DNA of 64,000 bases, from assembly GCA_964036315.1 (NCBI GenBank), contig OZ038487.1, forward strand, positions 53,467,282 through 53,531,281. Reading direction: 5' to 3'. The stretch is from Acanthosepion esculentum. Lineage: Eukaryota; Mollusca; Cephalopoda; Sepiida; Sepiidae. A program made the position numbers and the translations under genes. Below the pieces are notes generated by a model that saw only the letters and a program-made list of their open reading frames with translations, did not search any database and was not told where the DNA came from. The stretch's first letter is position 1. Each line of letters begins with the position of its first letter. Shown in pieces: positions 31,641 to 42,870 of this stretch.

Positions 31641-32070
31641 CGTATTCGAGGATACCCGTCTCCTAGTATCCCTACTGCAGACGCTTGCTCAGGCACATTT
31701 GTGTTTATTCAACACCCATAGAGCCCACCAACTGCAACTATGCTGAACAGACCTTAGTTACAGTTTTGGGGAAATAGCGTGTTATCTAGCGTGATCAACA
31801 ATTTGAACAAGTCCTCGGCCACGATGACTTGTGACTTTTGTGCTAGACGGAACCTATGCTATCGACGACACCCAAGGGTTCCGTTTACTCAATTTCACTC
31901 ACATGGCTTGGGTCAACCCGTAGTATAGCTTTTCAAAGGTGCCGCACGCTGGGATCGACCCCTACAGTCCGATAACATTTTTGTCCTGACAAATCGACCG
32001 TGGTGAGATTCGAACTCGAGTCTCATGGTCAAAATGCGAACATTCTGACCACTCGGCCAGTAGTATGCTC
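31640..32070 (-). mobile_element. tRNA-derived SINE with Leu/Ser-type head
   Basis: On the minus strand the head starts at about 32065 with 'actggccgagtggtcaga' (A box) and has 'gagttcgaatctcaccac' (B box) about 45 bp on. It then runs into a roughly 350-bp G+C-richer body down to about 31640. It retains several CpGs, so it is probably young, and its boundaries coincide with the composition shift. It is not a functional tRNA: the anticodon arm and acceptor pairing are absent. I see no second copy of the body in this window. Confidence 0.65.
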
Positions 32071-32179
32071 ATAAATGGAATAGAGGGATTATAACCATAA
32101 GTAATGAATAAATTTTACTTAAGACAAAAATGCCTTCTTGTATAACTTAAAAATGAACAGCATCAAATGATAAACTAAA

Positions 32180-32800
32180 AATATATGTTGCATTCTCGTG
32201 CCTCTCTCTTGCTCAATACGTATCGTGCCTGCCTCTCTGTCGCTCTATAATACCGTCACTTACCCAACAGAAGCGTAAGATAGTTTCCAAAGTGTCGGGT
32301 AAAGAAAAACTACGAACAGTAGGTATTGTAGTTTATTTTGCAGTATGTAGCGTTTTCTTATTGTTTTATGGTCATCACTTCCACTATAAGTAACTTGTCT
32401 TTCTGTTTCTTTTTAATTCATCCACAATGGTTGTTCCGATACCGTATTCCTCAGTCGGACGCATAGCACAGGAACACCGCGAACAAGCTTCTGCAAAATC
32501 TCGACTTTTTGTGTTATTGATAACGAGAGATGCTTTCTTTTATTTTTCTCACTGTTACCCATGAACGTATCTGTCGTTCTTTTTTTATATTTTCATTGTA
32601 TAAAGTCACAAATTACGAAAAGAAAAAAAAATAGCAAACAGCACACTCGCGCCTGACAACAACTGACATTAGTCAGGCTCAGGTCGCTCAGCCAAGTTAA
32701 AGGAGTGGGTGGGTGGAATCGGTTCGATTATATAACACCTGTTGCCGACGTCTAAGTGGCGTCGGACATGTAGGTAAGCTTTTAGCGCGTCAAACTCCAT
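32180..32800. promoter_or_regulatory. CpG-retaining, promoter-like segment (tentative)
   Basis: CpG is common here compared with most of the window. On the plus strand 'gattatataacacc' (about 32727-32740) could be a TATA-like box. It is followed by a hairpin CCGACG/CGTCGG (about 32745-32766) and then 'tag|gtaagc', a good splice-donor consensus, near 32773. No coding exon is visible. This is a composition-based suggestion only. Confidence 0.25.
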
Positions 32801-33717
32801 ACTAAAAATATTCGATTTTCAGACGTTTTCGGATGTTCATATATAGGATTATCAACCAGTATAATTTTCTGACCTGTATCCTTTGAATATATTTTAAAAT
32901 AAATTTTTTGTTACTCCCGGTTTTAAAAACCTGATATGTTATGTCAATGTTATGATCACTATTTTTAACAAGGATAGATATTAGAAGTTGTAATTCATAT
33001 ATTAGAATATTTATCATGAGTTTATTATTTATGAGTCTGTCCCGAAAATATTACCAATATCTGAAGGTTAGTAAATTTTATTGTGAAAATATTGACTTGC
33101 ATAATAATTTCAGACATAGTTTATTGTGTCTATTTTATTATTGCTTTTTCAATTAAACCATTTTCAGTTGTAGTTTTACAGCATCTCATTATTTTTTCAT
33201 TGTCTATTTATCGGTTTTACCACCAGATTTTTCATGCATTTTTTTCTTCATATCAGTTTATTGTTCATGTTTTTCTTCATTCCGTCTTACTATTGCCAAA
33301 TTTTCTCTATCATATCACATACCATTGGACTTAAAATCACCGTCAAATAGGAAATAAAAAAATTGCCTGCACCAAGACATGCACTTTAATTGTCGTTCAT
33401 GAACGACTTGTTTCCAATTTATGGAATCGGTGTTCAATTCTTGTCAGAAGTTATTTTTGTTAATTGAAGAATTTATCCACTGAAGTTTTGTTGTTATAGG
33501 CAACAATGAGATTAAGTTAAACTGATGTTAATGAAACAATAATAATGAAAAAGTATATATTTTTCCTACATTCTGGATTAAGAGGAGAATGACCTGAGAA
33601 AGAAGCCATTATAGAGATTGTCAAAAAGATAAAGGGTAAGCATTGGATACAGAGGAATATATAGTGTGATTAATTGTGCTACGACAGTTACTGGTAAGTA
33701 GATAACTATCAAATCCT
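32801..33717. other. AT-rich stretch, nothing assigned
   Basis: Two ORFs of 71-83 residues are hydrophobic or low-complexity readings without motifs. Confidence 0.35.
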
Positions 33718-33719
33718 AT

Positions 33720-33760
<41 letters not shown>
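33718..33760. repeat. (AC)n(AT)n compound microsatellite
   Basis: About ten AC units are followed by about ten AT units. Confidence 0.95.
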
Positions 33761-35605
33761 CCTCTGTAGTTTGTTTCCATTAAGGCTAATTAAAGCATGT
33801 CTCTAACGCTAAGTAACTTGATGAAAATCTGGTTTCAAATGATTTTAACATCCATTGGGTTGATTTGGAGACAGGTTAAAAGAAACAAAAAAAACATAGA
33901 ATAGGAAGAAAGATAAAAAGAAGGAAAAAAGATAAAAAAATTGTCAAAGTATAAAATAGAGGAGAGAAAGAAACAAAGAACTAGTATTGTTGAGAATGAA
34001 TTAATAAAATGCCTGGGCAAGAAAGTGGCAGACAAAAACATACTGTGCCAAGGGCTTGTACTCTGTAATCTAGAATATTCTAAGTATCCCATTGTTTAAG
34101 CTAAAAAAAAAGATCATCTAAGAATGGTATTGTTAGAAATATTATCAATGAATTTGATTTTCCTGAAGCCTCTTCTAAGATTACTCTAACTTAATAATAT
34201 TACAATCTCTAATTAAAAGAAATATTCCTATCTAGGAACTTATATCTTCTTTTTATAGTCACCCACTCTTAAAACTTCATTGATATTTGAGTTTTGGTTT
34301 CTTTTCTGTGAATTCTGTCCAAAGAATAGTTTCTTTTTGACAATTTTCCCAAATGGAACCAATGACATGAATAAATTATGATTAGTATTATCTTTCAATT
34401 CTTGATTATTCTTGTCATATTTTTGTTGTTGCAGGAAGATAACTGAATTTAATTATCAAGTCATGAAGTACTCTTGTGTATTTGTATGATTGGAAGCATG
34501 AGGGGCTCTAAATTAAGAGAAATATTTAAAATATTAATAAAGAAGGAATGGTAAAAATAATAAATCAAAGAAAAAATATGAATTGGTAAAAAAAAAAATT
34601 CTTCATGAGTAGAAAATATAAGGAATAATTGAAAAAGAAAGAAAACTGAATCAAGTGTGACTGTGCACATGCATAAAAAAACCCAAAGACTAGATTTCAA
34701 GAACAAAAAAGGTATTTAAAAAAATTTAAAGATTTAAAAATAAAATTCTTGGCTATAAAAATATTGAAAAAGTCTAACAAAATGTGCTACCTGAAATTGT
34801 GGTAATTTGACAAATGAAAAACTTAACCTAATACCTGGTTTCCATGGGCACATATACAATGATATCTCAAACATTACCTTTTCCATATACAGATTGCTCA
34901 AATGTCCTTGGTTTTTGAATAGCGATATATATATATATATAAAGGATAAGAAAAGCTTGCTTGGTATTTATTACAGGTGCTTGTTGTCTGTTCAAGCTTT
35001 GGTAAAAGTCTATTTAAATACTGATTTTTTTTCAAAGAAGGCAAGCCTCTTTTGTCTGAATTTCTGGGATATCATCGTTGTTTTTTAAATTTGGACTAAT
35101 ATTCCAAATTTGCAATTATCACAGTGTTTTGACTATTATACACTTCTGCCTTCTTCCAGTTGGTGTTTGCAGATCCAGCTTACATTTAAGTAATTTCAAA
35201 CTAAACTCTTTATTTAATCTATGGGAATAGATTGTTTTCATTCTCCAGCCCATGTCTGGGAATATCTCATTTTGGTTAATTGTTCACTTATTGCTCGTCA
35301 TGTTTCTACTGAGTGAGTATAACCGGATCATCCAGAGGATAATCACCAAGAGGATTAAAGCATTGATTAGTGAATTTCTTCATTTGTTAACTTAATAATT
35401 ATTACTTCACTTATTGTTAATCCTATTTCTACCAAGTCAGTCAATACTGCTTGGCTTGGTAATTGATTGATTGATTTGATTTTTATGGCTTATCAATGCT
35501 TTGTCAGATATTTAAAGCCAGAATATATTTTGGATTGTAAGAAAAATTATTTTTCAGCAAGTGAATATTGCATTAACAATGTTCTAGACATAACAGTAAT
35601 TTTTC
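33761..35605. other. AT-rich region with few repeats
   Basis: Contains a purine-rich patch (33870-33990), an AT microsatellite at 34926-34942 and no identifiable relic or gene. The 93-residue ORF at 34807 is partly built from the microsatellite. Confidence 0.35.
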
Positions 35606-35609
35606 CAGA

Positions 35610-35700
35610 TACAAGTCCTACTATTTAACCCATAGCTGGGGACAAAAGAGATGGATTGATCCCTTTCCCAAGCGTATTTGCATTTAACCCTACATTAGTC
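35610..35700 (-). mobile_element. SINE family A body fragment
   Basis: Plus text 'ctatttaacccatagctggg' and 'cctttcccaagcgtatttgc' is the complement of the family body seen at 7190-7250. Head and tail are missing. Confidence 0.55.
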
Positions 35701-35939
35701 ACATGGGATGATTTGTTACCTTGAACTTTTTAAAGTACTCATAATTCCTAGTTGGCAACTTGATTCTTTTGCACCCTCCCACTACTCCTCTGACTCGGTG
35801 ATGGTGTGTAATGTGCAGTGTGGTGCAGTATGGTGCAGTAGTAGCTGAACTGTCATAGGAGCTATATGTCATTTAGTCTTCTTCGGGGTGTTCTGTCACC
35901 ACCTAACAAAAATAAATTTTAATTATATATATATATTTT

Positions 35940-36660
35940 TTTTTTTTAATCTTATCACCCCAAGCAAGGCTGGAAGCCACTAGCACACAAGGGGTTACAG
36001 AAGATTTGGAGCGAGAGCAGATAGGAATGAAAGGTGAAAGGATGTGGAGAAGGGAAGTGGATAGATCAAGGCAACTGGAGATGTCGATTGACGTTACACT
36101 TAAATAGTTGGAGATTGTATTTGTCAGGGAAACAGGAATAAGGAAGGGAGTTCCACAGGCAAGATGTGCGAGACATAAAGCTATTGGAGTAGAAGAGACG
36201 TCTACATCTAACAGTTTCAATGGTGAAGGGGTGGGAACAGGATGCCAGCCTCGTAGGACGTTTAAATTCATGAGGCCTAGGAACCAGTGAAAGCAGCTCA
36301 TCGGAGCAATTACCGTGAAAGTATTTGTAAAAAAGAGAGAGCGACTGCAGACGAGATGACAGATCAGGGCCAATTACATTGCATATCCGTCTCTGGATCT
36401 TATCAAGAGCCCTGAGGCAAACAGCAGGGGCTCCAGACCATATATGGCAGCAATACTCCATGCAAGTGCGAATGGTCGATTTATAGATTTGGAGGATCGA
36501 TTCCGGGGAGAAAAATCTCCTGGCTCGGCACAGGGAGCCAACTTTCCTTGCGGTGGATGATGCAACTGATTCGATGTATTTGTTCCATCTCAGATCAGCA
36601 GACAGCGTGAGACCGAGCAGCCACAGAGAGGAGCTCTCGAGAAGTTGGTCTTCAGACATT
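35940..36660 (-). pseudogene. CR1/jockey-like LINE family C, 3' 700 bp
   Basis: The minus strand has a 197-residue open reading (36659 to 36066) with KYIESVASSTARKVGSLCRA, then QIYKSTIRTCMEYCCHIWSG, LDKIQRRICNVIGPDL and NLQLFKCNVNRHLQL at the end. This is the C-terminal domain after the RT of a CR1/jockey-type LINE. After the stop comes a 3' UTR ending in 'cttgcttggggtgataag' and an A run, then an AT microsatellite (35925-35936). Compared with the 42 kb copy, it lacks about 10 residues (the HRRDVASLC region). RT and endonuclease are missing through 5' truncation at 36660, next to an AT microsatellite. Confidence 0.85.
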
Positions 36661-36672
36661 CTAATGGGATGC

Positions 36673-36676
<4 letters not shown>

Positions 36677-36711
<35 letters not shown>
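36677..36711. repeat. (AT)n microsatellite
   Basis: It abuts the 5' break of the LINE fragment at 36660 and is followed by a short AAT run. Confidence 0.95.
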
Positions 36712-36714
<3 letters not shown>

Positions 36715-36805
36715 ATAATAAGAAGAAAGAGCAGTAAGATTTATAATCCAGTGTTCTTAGCAATTATTTTTAAAAAATCAGTGATCGTTACAAAAAGTAG
36801 AGCAT

Positions 36806-37097
36806 AATATTATAATTAATTTCTTTTTTAAAAATATGATTCCATCTTGACACAGAAATTTCTGTTTCAAAACTGAAACTAAAATTGTAAATTTAATTAA
36901 AAAAAAAATTACACTTAAAATCCGGAGTTTCGTTCCATTGTATTGTCAAGCAATGCTAGGAATAACTTTCTAAGAAATTTACTTAATTTATAAGTGCAGA
37001 CAATCTTAATATTTTGAGTTGTTAAGGTTAAGGAAAATTCAATCTATTTTGATTAGGGGTGGTTGGGTTTTAATTTCCCCAGACAACTTATGTATCA
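36806..37097 (+). repeat. Left inverted terminal repeat of the Penelope-like element
   Basis: The best-matching stretch to the right arm is about 36935-37088, more than 90 percent identical by eye. The outer part is shared from 'ataatt' inward. Confidence 0.85.
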
Positions 37098-37715
37098 AAT
37101 ATATGTACACTTACAAATTCGGGTTAAGTTTAGGTGGGGTGGGGGTGCCTTCTCACAAACAGACATCTGTTATTCTGCATGTCATCTGGGTTTTCAATGA
37201 CAAAATAAAATTTTGGCATATTTATTTATCCACTTAATTCATATTTTTATACACAAAGATTTTCTAAAAGGGTCATCTAAATATGAGTAAGTCATATTTT
37301 TAATATTTAAATTTTATTCCTACAGATTTAAAGTACCATTCTTCCTTCTAATAACTAATAGACTATATGGTATAAATAAATCTATTAGATTTTAATTTTG
37401 TATTTTAAAAAAATTTAATTAATGATCAAGTATAAATATGTATGTTTCATCTCTCTTCTTTTTCTTTTTTTTTATTCTTTTTTCTTTTTATTATTTAAGG
37501 AAAATATTTGCCATGATTGTAAAAGATATTAATGCAACATTTTGTACATTGGTTCCCAATTAAGGTAGAGCACTCTTAATCTTTATTTTTAAATAAAAAT
37601 CATAAAAATATGGAAAAAAATAGATTTTGGAATTTCTCTGAAGAACATTCCTAATACCAACAAAAGGAATTATTTGATAATATTAATGTAAAAAACAGAG
37701 GAACTTATACGAAGG

Positions 37716-39661
37716 ATGAGACAGAGACGAAATAACTTATCAAACAAACCTGAAGTATATGGTTTTAATAAGAAGAAAACAGCGCTGTTCATTCAAAAAT
37801 TGTCTGGATTTGAAAATGATTTACTGGAAATAATAAATAACATAGCTTTTCTTTTTTTGGAAAGTTATTTCCAAAAACGTCTGGACAAGATAGTGAAAGA
37901 TATTAATGCAACAGATAAAATTATAATGAAATTGGATAAAACAGGAAATTTTTATAACTTAACAGAAACAGACTACAACAATCTAATTAAAAAAGATTTA
38001 AATAAGGACTATAAAAAGGCTAGTAGTAATTACGTGAATATGATGGAAAACATTAATATGAATAGTAAAAACATCACAGATAAGTTGAATATTAGTGATA
38101 AGGTAGGTAAACTTACCAAAAAAGAGTGCTGTATAACAATAAATGATCACAAACCTGATTTTGAAGCTAATCCGACTACAAGAATTATCAACCCAACCTG
38201 ACCTGAAATCACCAGAATTAGTAAGAGAATCCTAGAAAGGGTTAACCAACAAATAAAGAATTACCTAGGATTAAAACTTTGGATCAGTACCAAAAAGTTA
38301 CTAATTGGCTTACTAATATCAAGGAGAAACCAAATTGTACACAAATACAGTTTGATATTGAGAATTACTACCAATCGATATCAAAGGAACTTTTCACGAA
38401 TGTTATGGATTTTGCTACTCAATACTCTGATATAACAGATGTAGAGAAAAACGGAATTATGAATGTGAAAAAAATCAGTACTCATTCATAATGATGAGCA
38501 ATGGATTAAAAACTCTAATTACCACTTCAATATCACAATGGAATCATTGAACTCCACAGAGTCTTCTGACCTTATTGGTCTTTTTATATTATATAATCTT
38601 ACTGCATATTGTGAAATTAGTATGACATTGGATTGTACAGAGATGATGGCCTTATAGTTGTAAGGAATTCTACGAACTTTAAAATTGATAAAATTAGTAA
38701 AATATTATACAGAAAATTTAAATGCCTAAACTTGAAAATTACTGTAAATACTAAATTGAAAAAATTTAACTTCCTTGATATAACGTTAGATTTAATGAAT
38801 AATATATACCTACCTTACAAAAAGCCCAATACTAATCCTTTGTATATACACCTTAAGTCTGATCATCCTTCATTTATAATTAAGCATATACCTTCATCTA
38901 TCGAAAAAAGAATAAGTACAAATTCAGCAAATGAGAAAATATTCTATGAACATAGTAATTTCTATAATAAAGCTCAAAAGAATAGTGGCTATAAATGCCC
39001 AAAACTCAATTATATAAAAAATGAAAATGGACACAATAGAAAAAATAGAAATAGAAAATTCCTTTGGTATAAACGCCCATGCGACCAAATGGTAAGAAAT
39101 AAGTTAGGACAAAAATTCCTTGCATTAACTGAAAAACATTTTCCTAGAGATAGTAAACTCAGTACAATTTTTTATAAAAATACCCTAAAATTAAGTTACA
39201 GTTGTACTGAAAGCTTAGAAATGATTGAGAATCATGATGCTAATATCTTGAATAAGCACTTACACCAAAATCAAAAAAATATAGATCCTAAAATAAAAAG
39301 AAATGAAGATAAAGAAAAATTATATAACTGCAGAAATCCTCAAAACTATCCTCTTAATAATAAATGTCATATAGAATCAGTAGTTTATCAATGCAATATC
39401 TCATCTGTTGAAGATCCAAACATAGTTAAAATTTACATTGGATGCACAAAGAATGAATTCAAAAGAAGAAGGAACCATCATCAAATGTTCTTTTATAATA
39501 ATAAATACCATGATCAAATGGTCCTATCTAAATATTTCTTCCACTTAATAGAAACCAATAGAACATCAACAGTAAAATGAAAATTAATAAAAGAAGCTAG
39601 AGCTTGTAGGTAATTAAATGACCCATGTCCTTTGTGCATACATGAAAACATTATATCTTAA
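37716..39661 (+). pseudogene. Penelope-like RT with GIY-YIG endonuclease, frameshifted
   Basis: The coding region runs through at least three frames. 37716-38201 encodes the N-terminal part up to INDHKPDFEANPTTRIINPT, then a TGA, then PEITRISKRILERVNQQIK in the same frame. 38279-38491 has the RT part IQFDIENYYQSISKELF (motif A, FDI). 38477-38630 in another frame has FNITMESLNSTESSDLIGLF. From 38633, LYRDDGL is the RT catalytic motif, followed by KKFNFLDITLDL, HPSFIIKHIP and EKRIST. A cysteine cluster (NCRNPQNYPLNNKC) precedes the GIY-YIG region KIYIGCTKNEFKRRRNHH. After a TGA at 39578 the tail continues to CPLCIHENIIS. At least three frameshifts and three stops make it dead. The subfamily (possibly Naiad-like) is not settled. 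Confidence 0.88.
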
Positions 39662-39745
39662 GTTTCTGAAAAATAAAAATTTACTAAATCAAGAAATGAA
39701 ATAGCAATTTTTTGTAGGCACTGTCAAATATTTTCCTTAAATAAT

Positions 39746-39976
39746 AATACATAATTTGTCTAGGGAAATTAAAATCCAACCACCCCTAATCAAAATAGAT
39801 TGAATTTTCCTTAACCATAACAACTCAAAATATTAAGATTGTCTGCACTTATAAATTAAGTAAATTTCTTAGAAAGTTATTCCTAGCATTGCTTGACAAT
39901 GGAATGAAACTCTGGGTTTTTATGTTTATTCTGTGTTGCGATGGAATCATATTTTTAAAAAAGAACATAATTATAA

Positions 39977-39977
<1 letters not shown>
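39746..39977 (-). repeat. Right inverted terminal repeat of the Penelope-like element
   Basis: Reverse complement of 36806-37097, lacking the extra bases near 36850-36910. It abuts a (TC)n(TA)n microsatellite that starts at 39979. Confidence 0.85.

Positions 39978-39978
<1 letters not shown>

Positions 39979-40042
<64 letters not shown>
39979..40042. repeat. (TC)n(TA)n compound microsatellite
   Basis: About 14 TC units followed by about 17 TA units, directly at the right edge of the Penelope-like element. Confidence 0.95.
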
Positions 40043-40044
<2 letters not shown>

Positions 40045-40329
40045 CAATACTCTTTTAGTTTTTTTATTATGTGTTTAGGTTAATATAATATCTTTCTAGG
40101 AAATATATATTGGCTATTTTTGATGAATAAAATTTTTTTCTCTGCTGTATTTACACTATGTTTATGCAACAAATTTATTATAACTTTCATTTCAAGTTAA
40201 TTGTTATGTTATTTTTTCAGGTGTCTTATATTTTACATAATTGTACCTATTGTAACACTATAAACATTTTTTGTATTGGTGTGTAAACACCCCAGGAAAT
40301 TATGGATTTTCAGAAATCCAAGGTGACTA

Positions 40330-40445
40330 ATACAGTGTTAAATGAATACAAAGAACTCTACCAGAATTTGAACTTGGCTCTCTGATTTCTTGTTCCATGC
40401 TGATATCCATTACCCCACCCGCGCATCCTTGACCAGCAAGTGAAC
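40330..40445 (-). mobile_element. tRNA-like SINE head, minus
   Basis: On the minus strand, 'gggtggggtaatggatatc' (A-box region) is followed by 'ccaagttcaaattctgg' (B-box region). It resembles the SINE family A head. The rest of the element is not recognised. Confidence 0.5.
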
Positions 40446-40499
40446 TTTGTTATGATGTCACAAAATTCATGAACCAACATTTTAATCTTTTAAACATTT

Positions 40500-40665
40500 G
40501 TTACTAGATATAGGCAGTGGAATATAAACAATCCATCTCTATAGATTGAATAAAGGGTTAATTTTGAAATTTCCTGAAGGTTACATGGATTAACAGACAG
40601 CTGAAGAAGACTGGAGAGTCTAACAGCCAAAAAAGAACAAAAATAAGAACGGAAGTTTGACTGTA
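40500..40665 (+). mobile_element. SINE family H body, degenerate
   Basis: Shows 'gattgaataaagggtta', 'cagctgaagaagactgga' and 'taacagccaaaa' in family order. The hammerhead-like core is mutated (CGAAA has become CCAAA). Confidence 0.5.
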
Positions 40666-41935
40666 TGTAATGGATAGAGGTAATTTTCTTTCTGGTTGGC
40701 AGCGTTATACAACAAAGTATTTGTCATATCACTTTTTCCAATTTGAACTTGTCAAACTAAGCTTAGTGTAGGAAATATATTTACCAGAAAAAGAAAGAAA
40801 TTGAGATACAGAAGTGAGAGAATATCAATTGGCTGTTAAGAGTAACAAAAATTTTAAAGGGAAAAAAAAAAGAAAGGTTTACAATTTATTCAAAATGATA
40901 TTCATGCAAAATATTTACTTCCATCATTTTCATCTTTTTAAATTATTTTAAATTGATTTTTTGTTAGTTTGTCTTTTCTTGTCATTTCAACCAGTTCTTT
41001 TTTTTCACTTAAAGTATAAAATCCAAAGCCTCTGCACGACCATTTTTATTACCTTTCCCCTAAGCTATTGTCACTTTTTTTAGTTTTGGACATTTATCTT
41101 GTTTTTTTGCCAATCTCAAAGTAATTCTGTTTTTCAATTTTTTTATTCAATTGGAAAAAAAAATGCTCAATTATTTTCTCATAAGAAGGAAGTGGTGAAT
41201 TTTCTTTCACTTGTTTATTTTATGTAAAAAAAAAAAAAAAACAACTAAAAACTCTATTCCATGTTCCCCCCACCCCACCCACTGTGTTGTCACACTGATC
41301 CATACACCCAAACCGTCAGCAATACATCACCCACAAGCATACATTTCCTCATACAGATATGTGTATAGTTGTATGACAATACCCAAACACCAATCTTTGC
41401 ACAAATTCATCTGCACACAAAACCACAATTATGAAGGAGAAAAGAAAACAGATAAAATCTCATTGATTCATGAATATACAAAAAATTACGTCAGTTCATT
41501 CAATCTTTAAGCTTTTTCATACCAGAATTTAAACATATACATATTTACACAATTTTTTAATAAGTAACATGTTTATAAGCAACTTTGAGCAATTTGACTA
41601 AATCTAAAGCAACTAAAACAAGCAAAAAAAATTAAAGAAAAAGAGTTACTGAATATGTTACTTTATACTGTATTCTGCCAATTCTACCAGTTACATTGAA
41701 GTATTTTTTCAATTTATTAGACCCTAACATACTACATTTTAGCAGCTTGAGTACTAATTTTTGTGTAAAAATTAAGCAACTAAAGTTCTGAAGTTGATTA
41801 TAAAAAAGAAACAAATCCATATACTTTGTTGAATGTTTACAATGTTTACCTGAAAACTCATATACCTGTATAAATACCAATACTCAGTTCATGTATACAT
41901 ATTTCAAATATCATCCATTTACATAGACTGTAGCT
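40666..41935. other. AT-rich stretch, nothing assigned
   Basis: Includes A runs at 40861 and 41226 and a C-rich patch at 41262-41300. The 99- and 82-residue ORFs show no motifs. Confidence 0.35.
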
Positions 41936-41987
41936 ATACACACACACACACACACACACACCACATATACCTTAAGTGTTATAACTG

Positions 41988-42078
<91 letters not shown>
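41936..42078. repeat. (CA)n and (TA)n microsatellites
   Basis: (AC)n at 41938-41962, (CA)n at 41989-42035 and (TA)n at 42036-42078. They produce the Val/Cys and Tyr/Ile repeat ORF at 41911-42102, which is not a gene. Confidence 0.95.
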
Positions 42079-42082
<4 letters not shown>

Positions 42083-42169
42083 CACATACACATTTTATAC
42101 AAATATATGTTCTTTTATATGAATGCATGCTCACACTATCTCATGCTGCATGTACACACTCTTTTTTTT

Positions 42170-42870
42170 TTCCCCTGGAATCGATCCTCCAAATCTATAA
42201 ATCGACCATTCGTCCTTGCATGGAGTATTGCTGCCATATATGGTCTGGAGCCCCTGCTGTTTGCCTCAGGGTTCTTGATAAGATCCAGAGACAGATACGC
42301 AATGTAATTGGCTCTGATCTGTCATCTCGTCTGCAGTCGCTTTCTCACAGACGTGACGTTGCCTCGCTCTGTCTTTTTTACAAATACTTTCACGGTAATT
42401 GCTCCGAGGAGCTGCTTTCGCTGGTTCCTAGGCCTCATGAATTTAAACGTCTTACGAGGCTGGCATCCCGTTCCCACCCCTTCACCGTTGAAACTGTTAG
42501 ATGTAGACGTCTCTTCTACTCCAATAGCTTCATGTCTCGCACATCTCGCCTGTGGGACTCCCTTCCTTATTTCTGTTTCCCTGACAAATACAATCTCCAA
42601 CTATTTAAGTGTAACGTCAATCGACATCTCCAATTGCCTTGATCTATACACTTCCCTTCTCCACATCCTTTCACCTTTCATTCTTTTCTGCTCTTGCTGC
42701 AAATCTTCTGTAACCCCCTTGCCTTGATCGATCCACTATCTTTCTCCACATCCTCTCCTTTACCACTCCTATCTGCTCTTCCTCCAAACCTTCTGTAACC
42801 CCTTGCGTGCTAGTGACTTCCAGCCTTGTTTGGGGTGATAAGCTTAAAAAAAACAAAAAAAAAACATCAT
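42170..42870 (+). pseudogene. CR1/jockey-like LINE family C, 3' 700 bp
   Basis: The reading 42127-42642 contains ESILQIYKSTIRPCMEYCCH, LDKIQRQIRNVIGSDL, SHRRDVASLCLFYKYFHGNC, EFKRLTRLASRSHPFTVETV and ends NLQLFKCNVNRHLQLP. Homology begins at about 42176. The coding part is intact to its stop, only 5'-truncated. The 3' UTR holds an internal duplication of about 85 bp (about 42637-42722 and 42722-42806) that the 36 kb copy lacks. It ends in 'cttgtttggggtgataagc' and an A run. It is the closest sister of the 36 kb fragment. Confidence 0.87.

Larger units (their letters stand above)
36806..39977 (+). mobile_element. Penelope-like element with inverted terminal repeats
   Basis: The left arm (about 36806-37097) and right arm (about 39746-39977) are inverted copies. 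Left 'gtcaagcaatgctaggaata' matches the reverse complement of 'tattcctagcattgcttgac' on the right, and 'gattaggggtggttgg' matches 'ccaaccacccctaatc'. The left arm has about 60 extra bases (about 36850-36910). Between them is a broken RT plus GIY-YIG coding region. Penelope-like elements are known to carry LTR-like repeats, often in inverted orientation, which this fits. Confidence 0.88.

Noticed and set aside
32740..32800. Spliced-leader RNA gene
   Set aside because: A hairpin followed by a GT donor looks suggestive, but no Sm site or downstream stem-loops are evident and cephalopods are not known to me for spliced-leader trans-splicing.
38199..38201. Selenocysteine codon in the Penelope-like RT
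   Set aside because: At least three nearby frameshifts and further stops make neutral decay the simpler reading.
41911..42102. ORF with Tyr/Ile and Val/Cys repeats
   Set aside because: Direct translation of adjacent TA and CA microsatellites.
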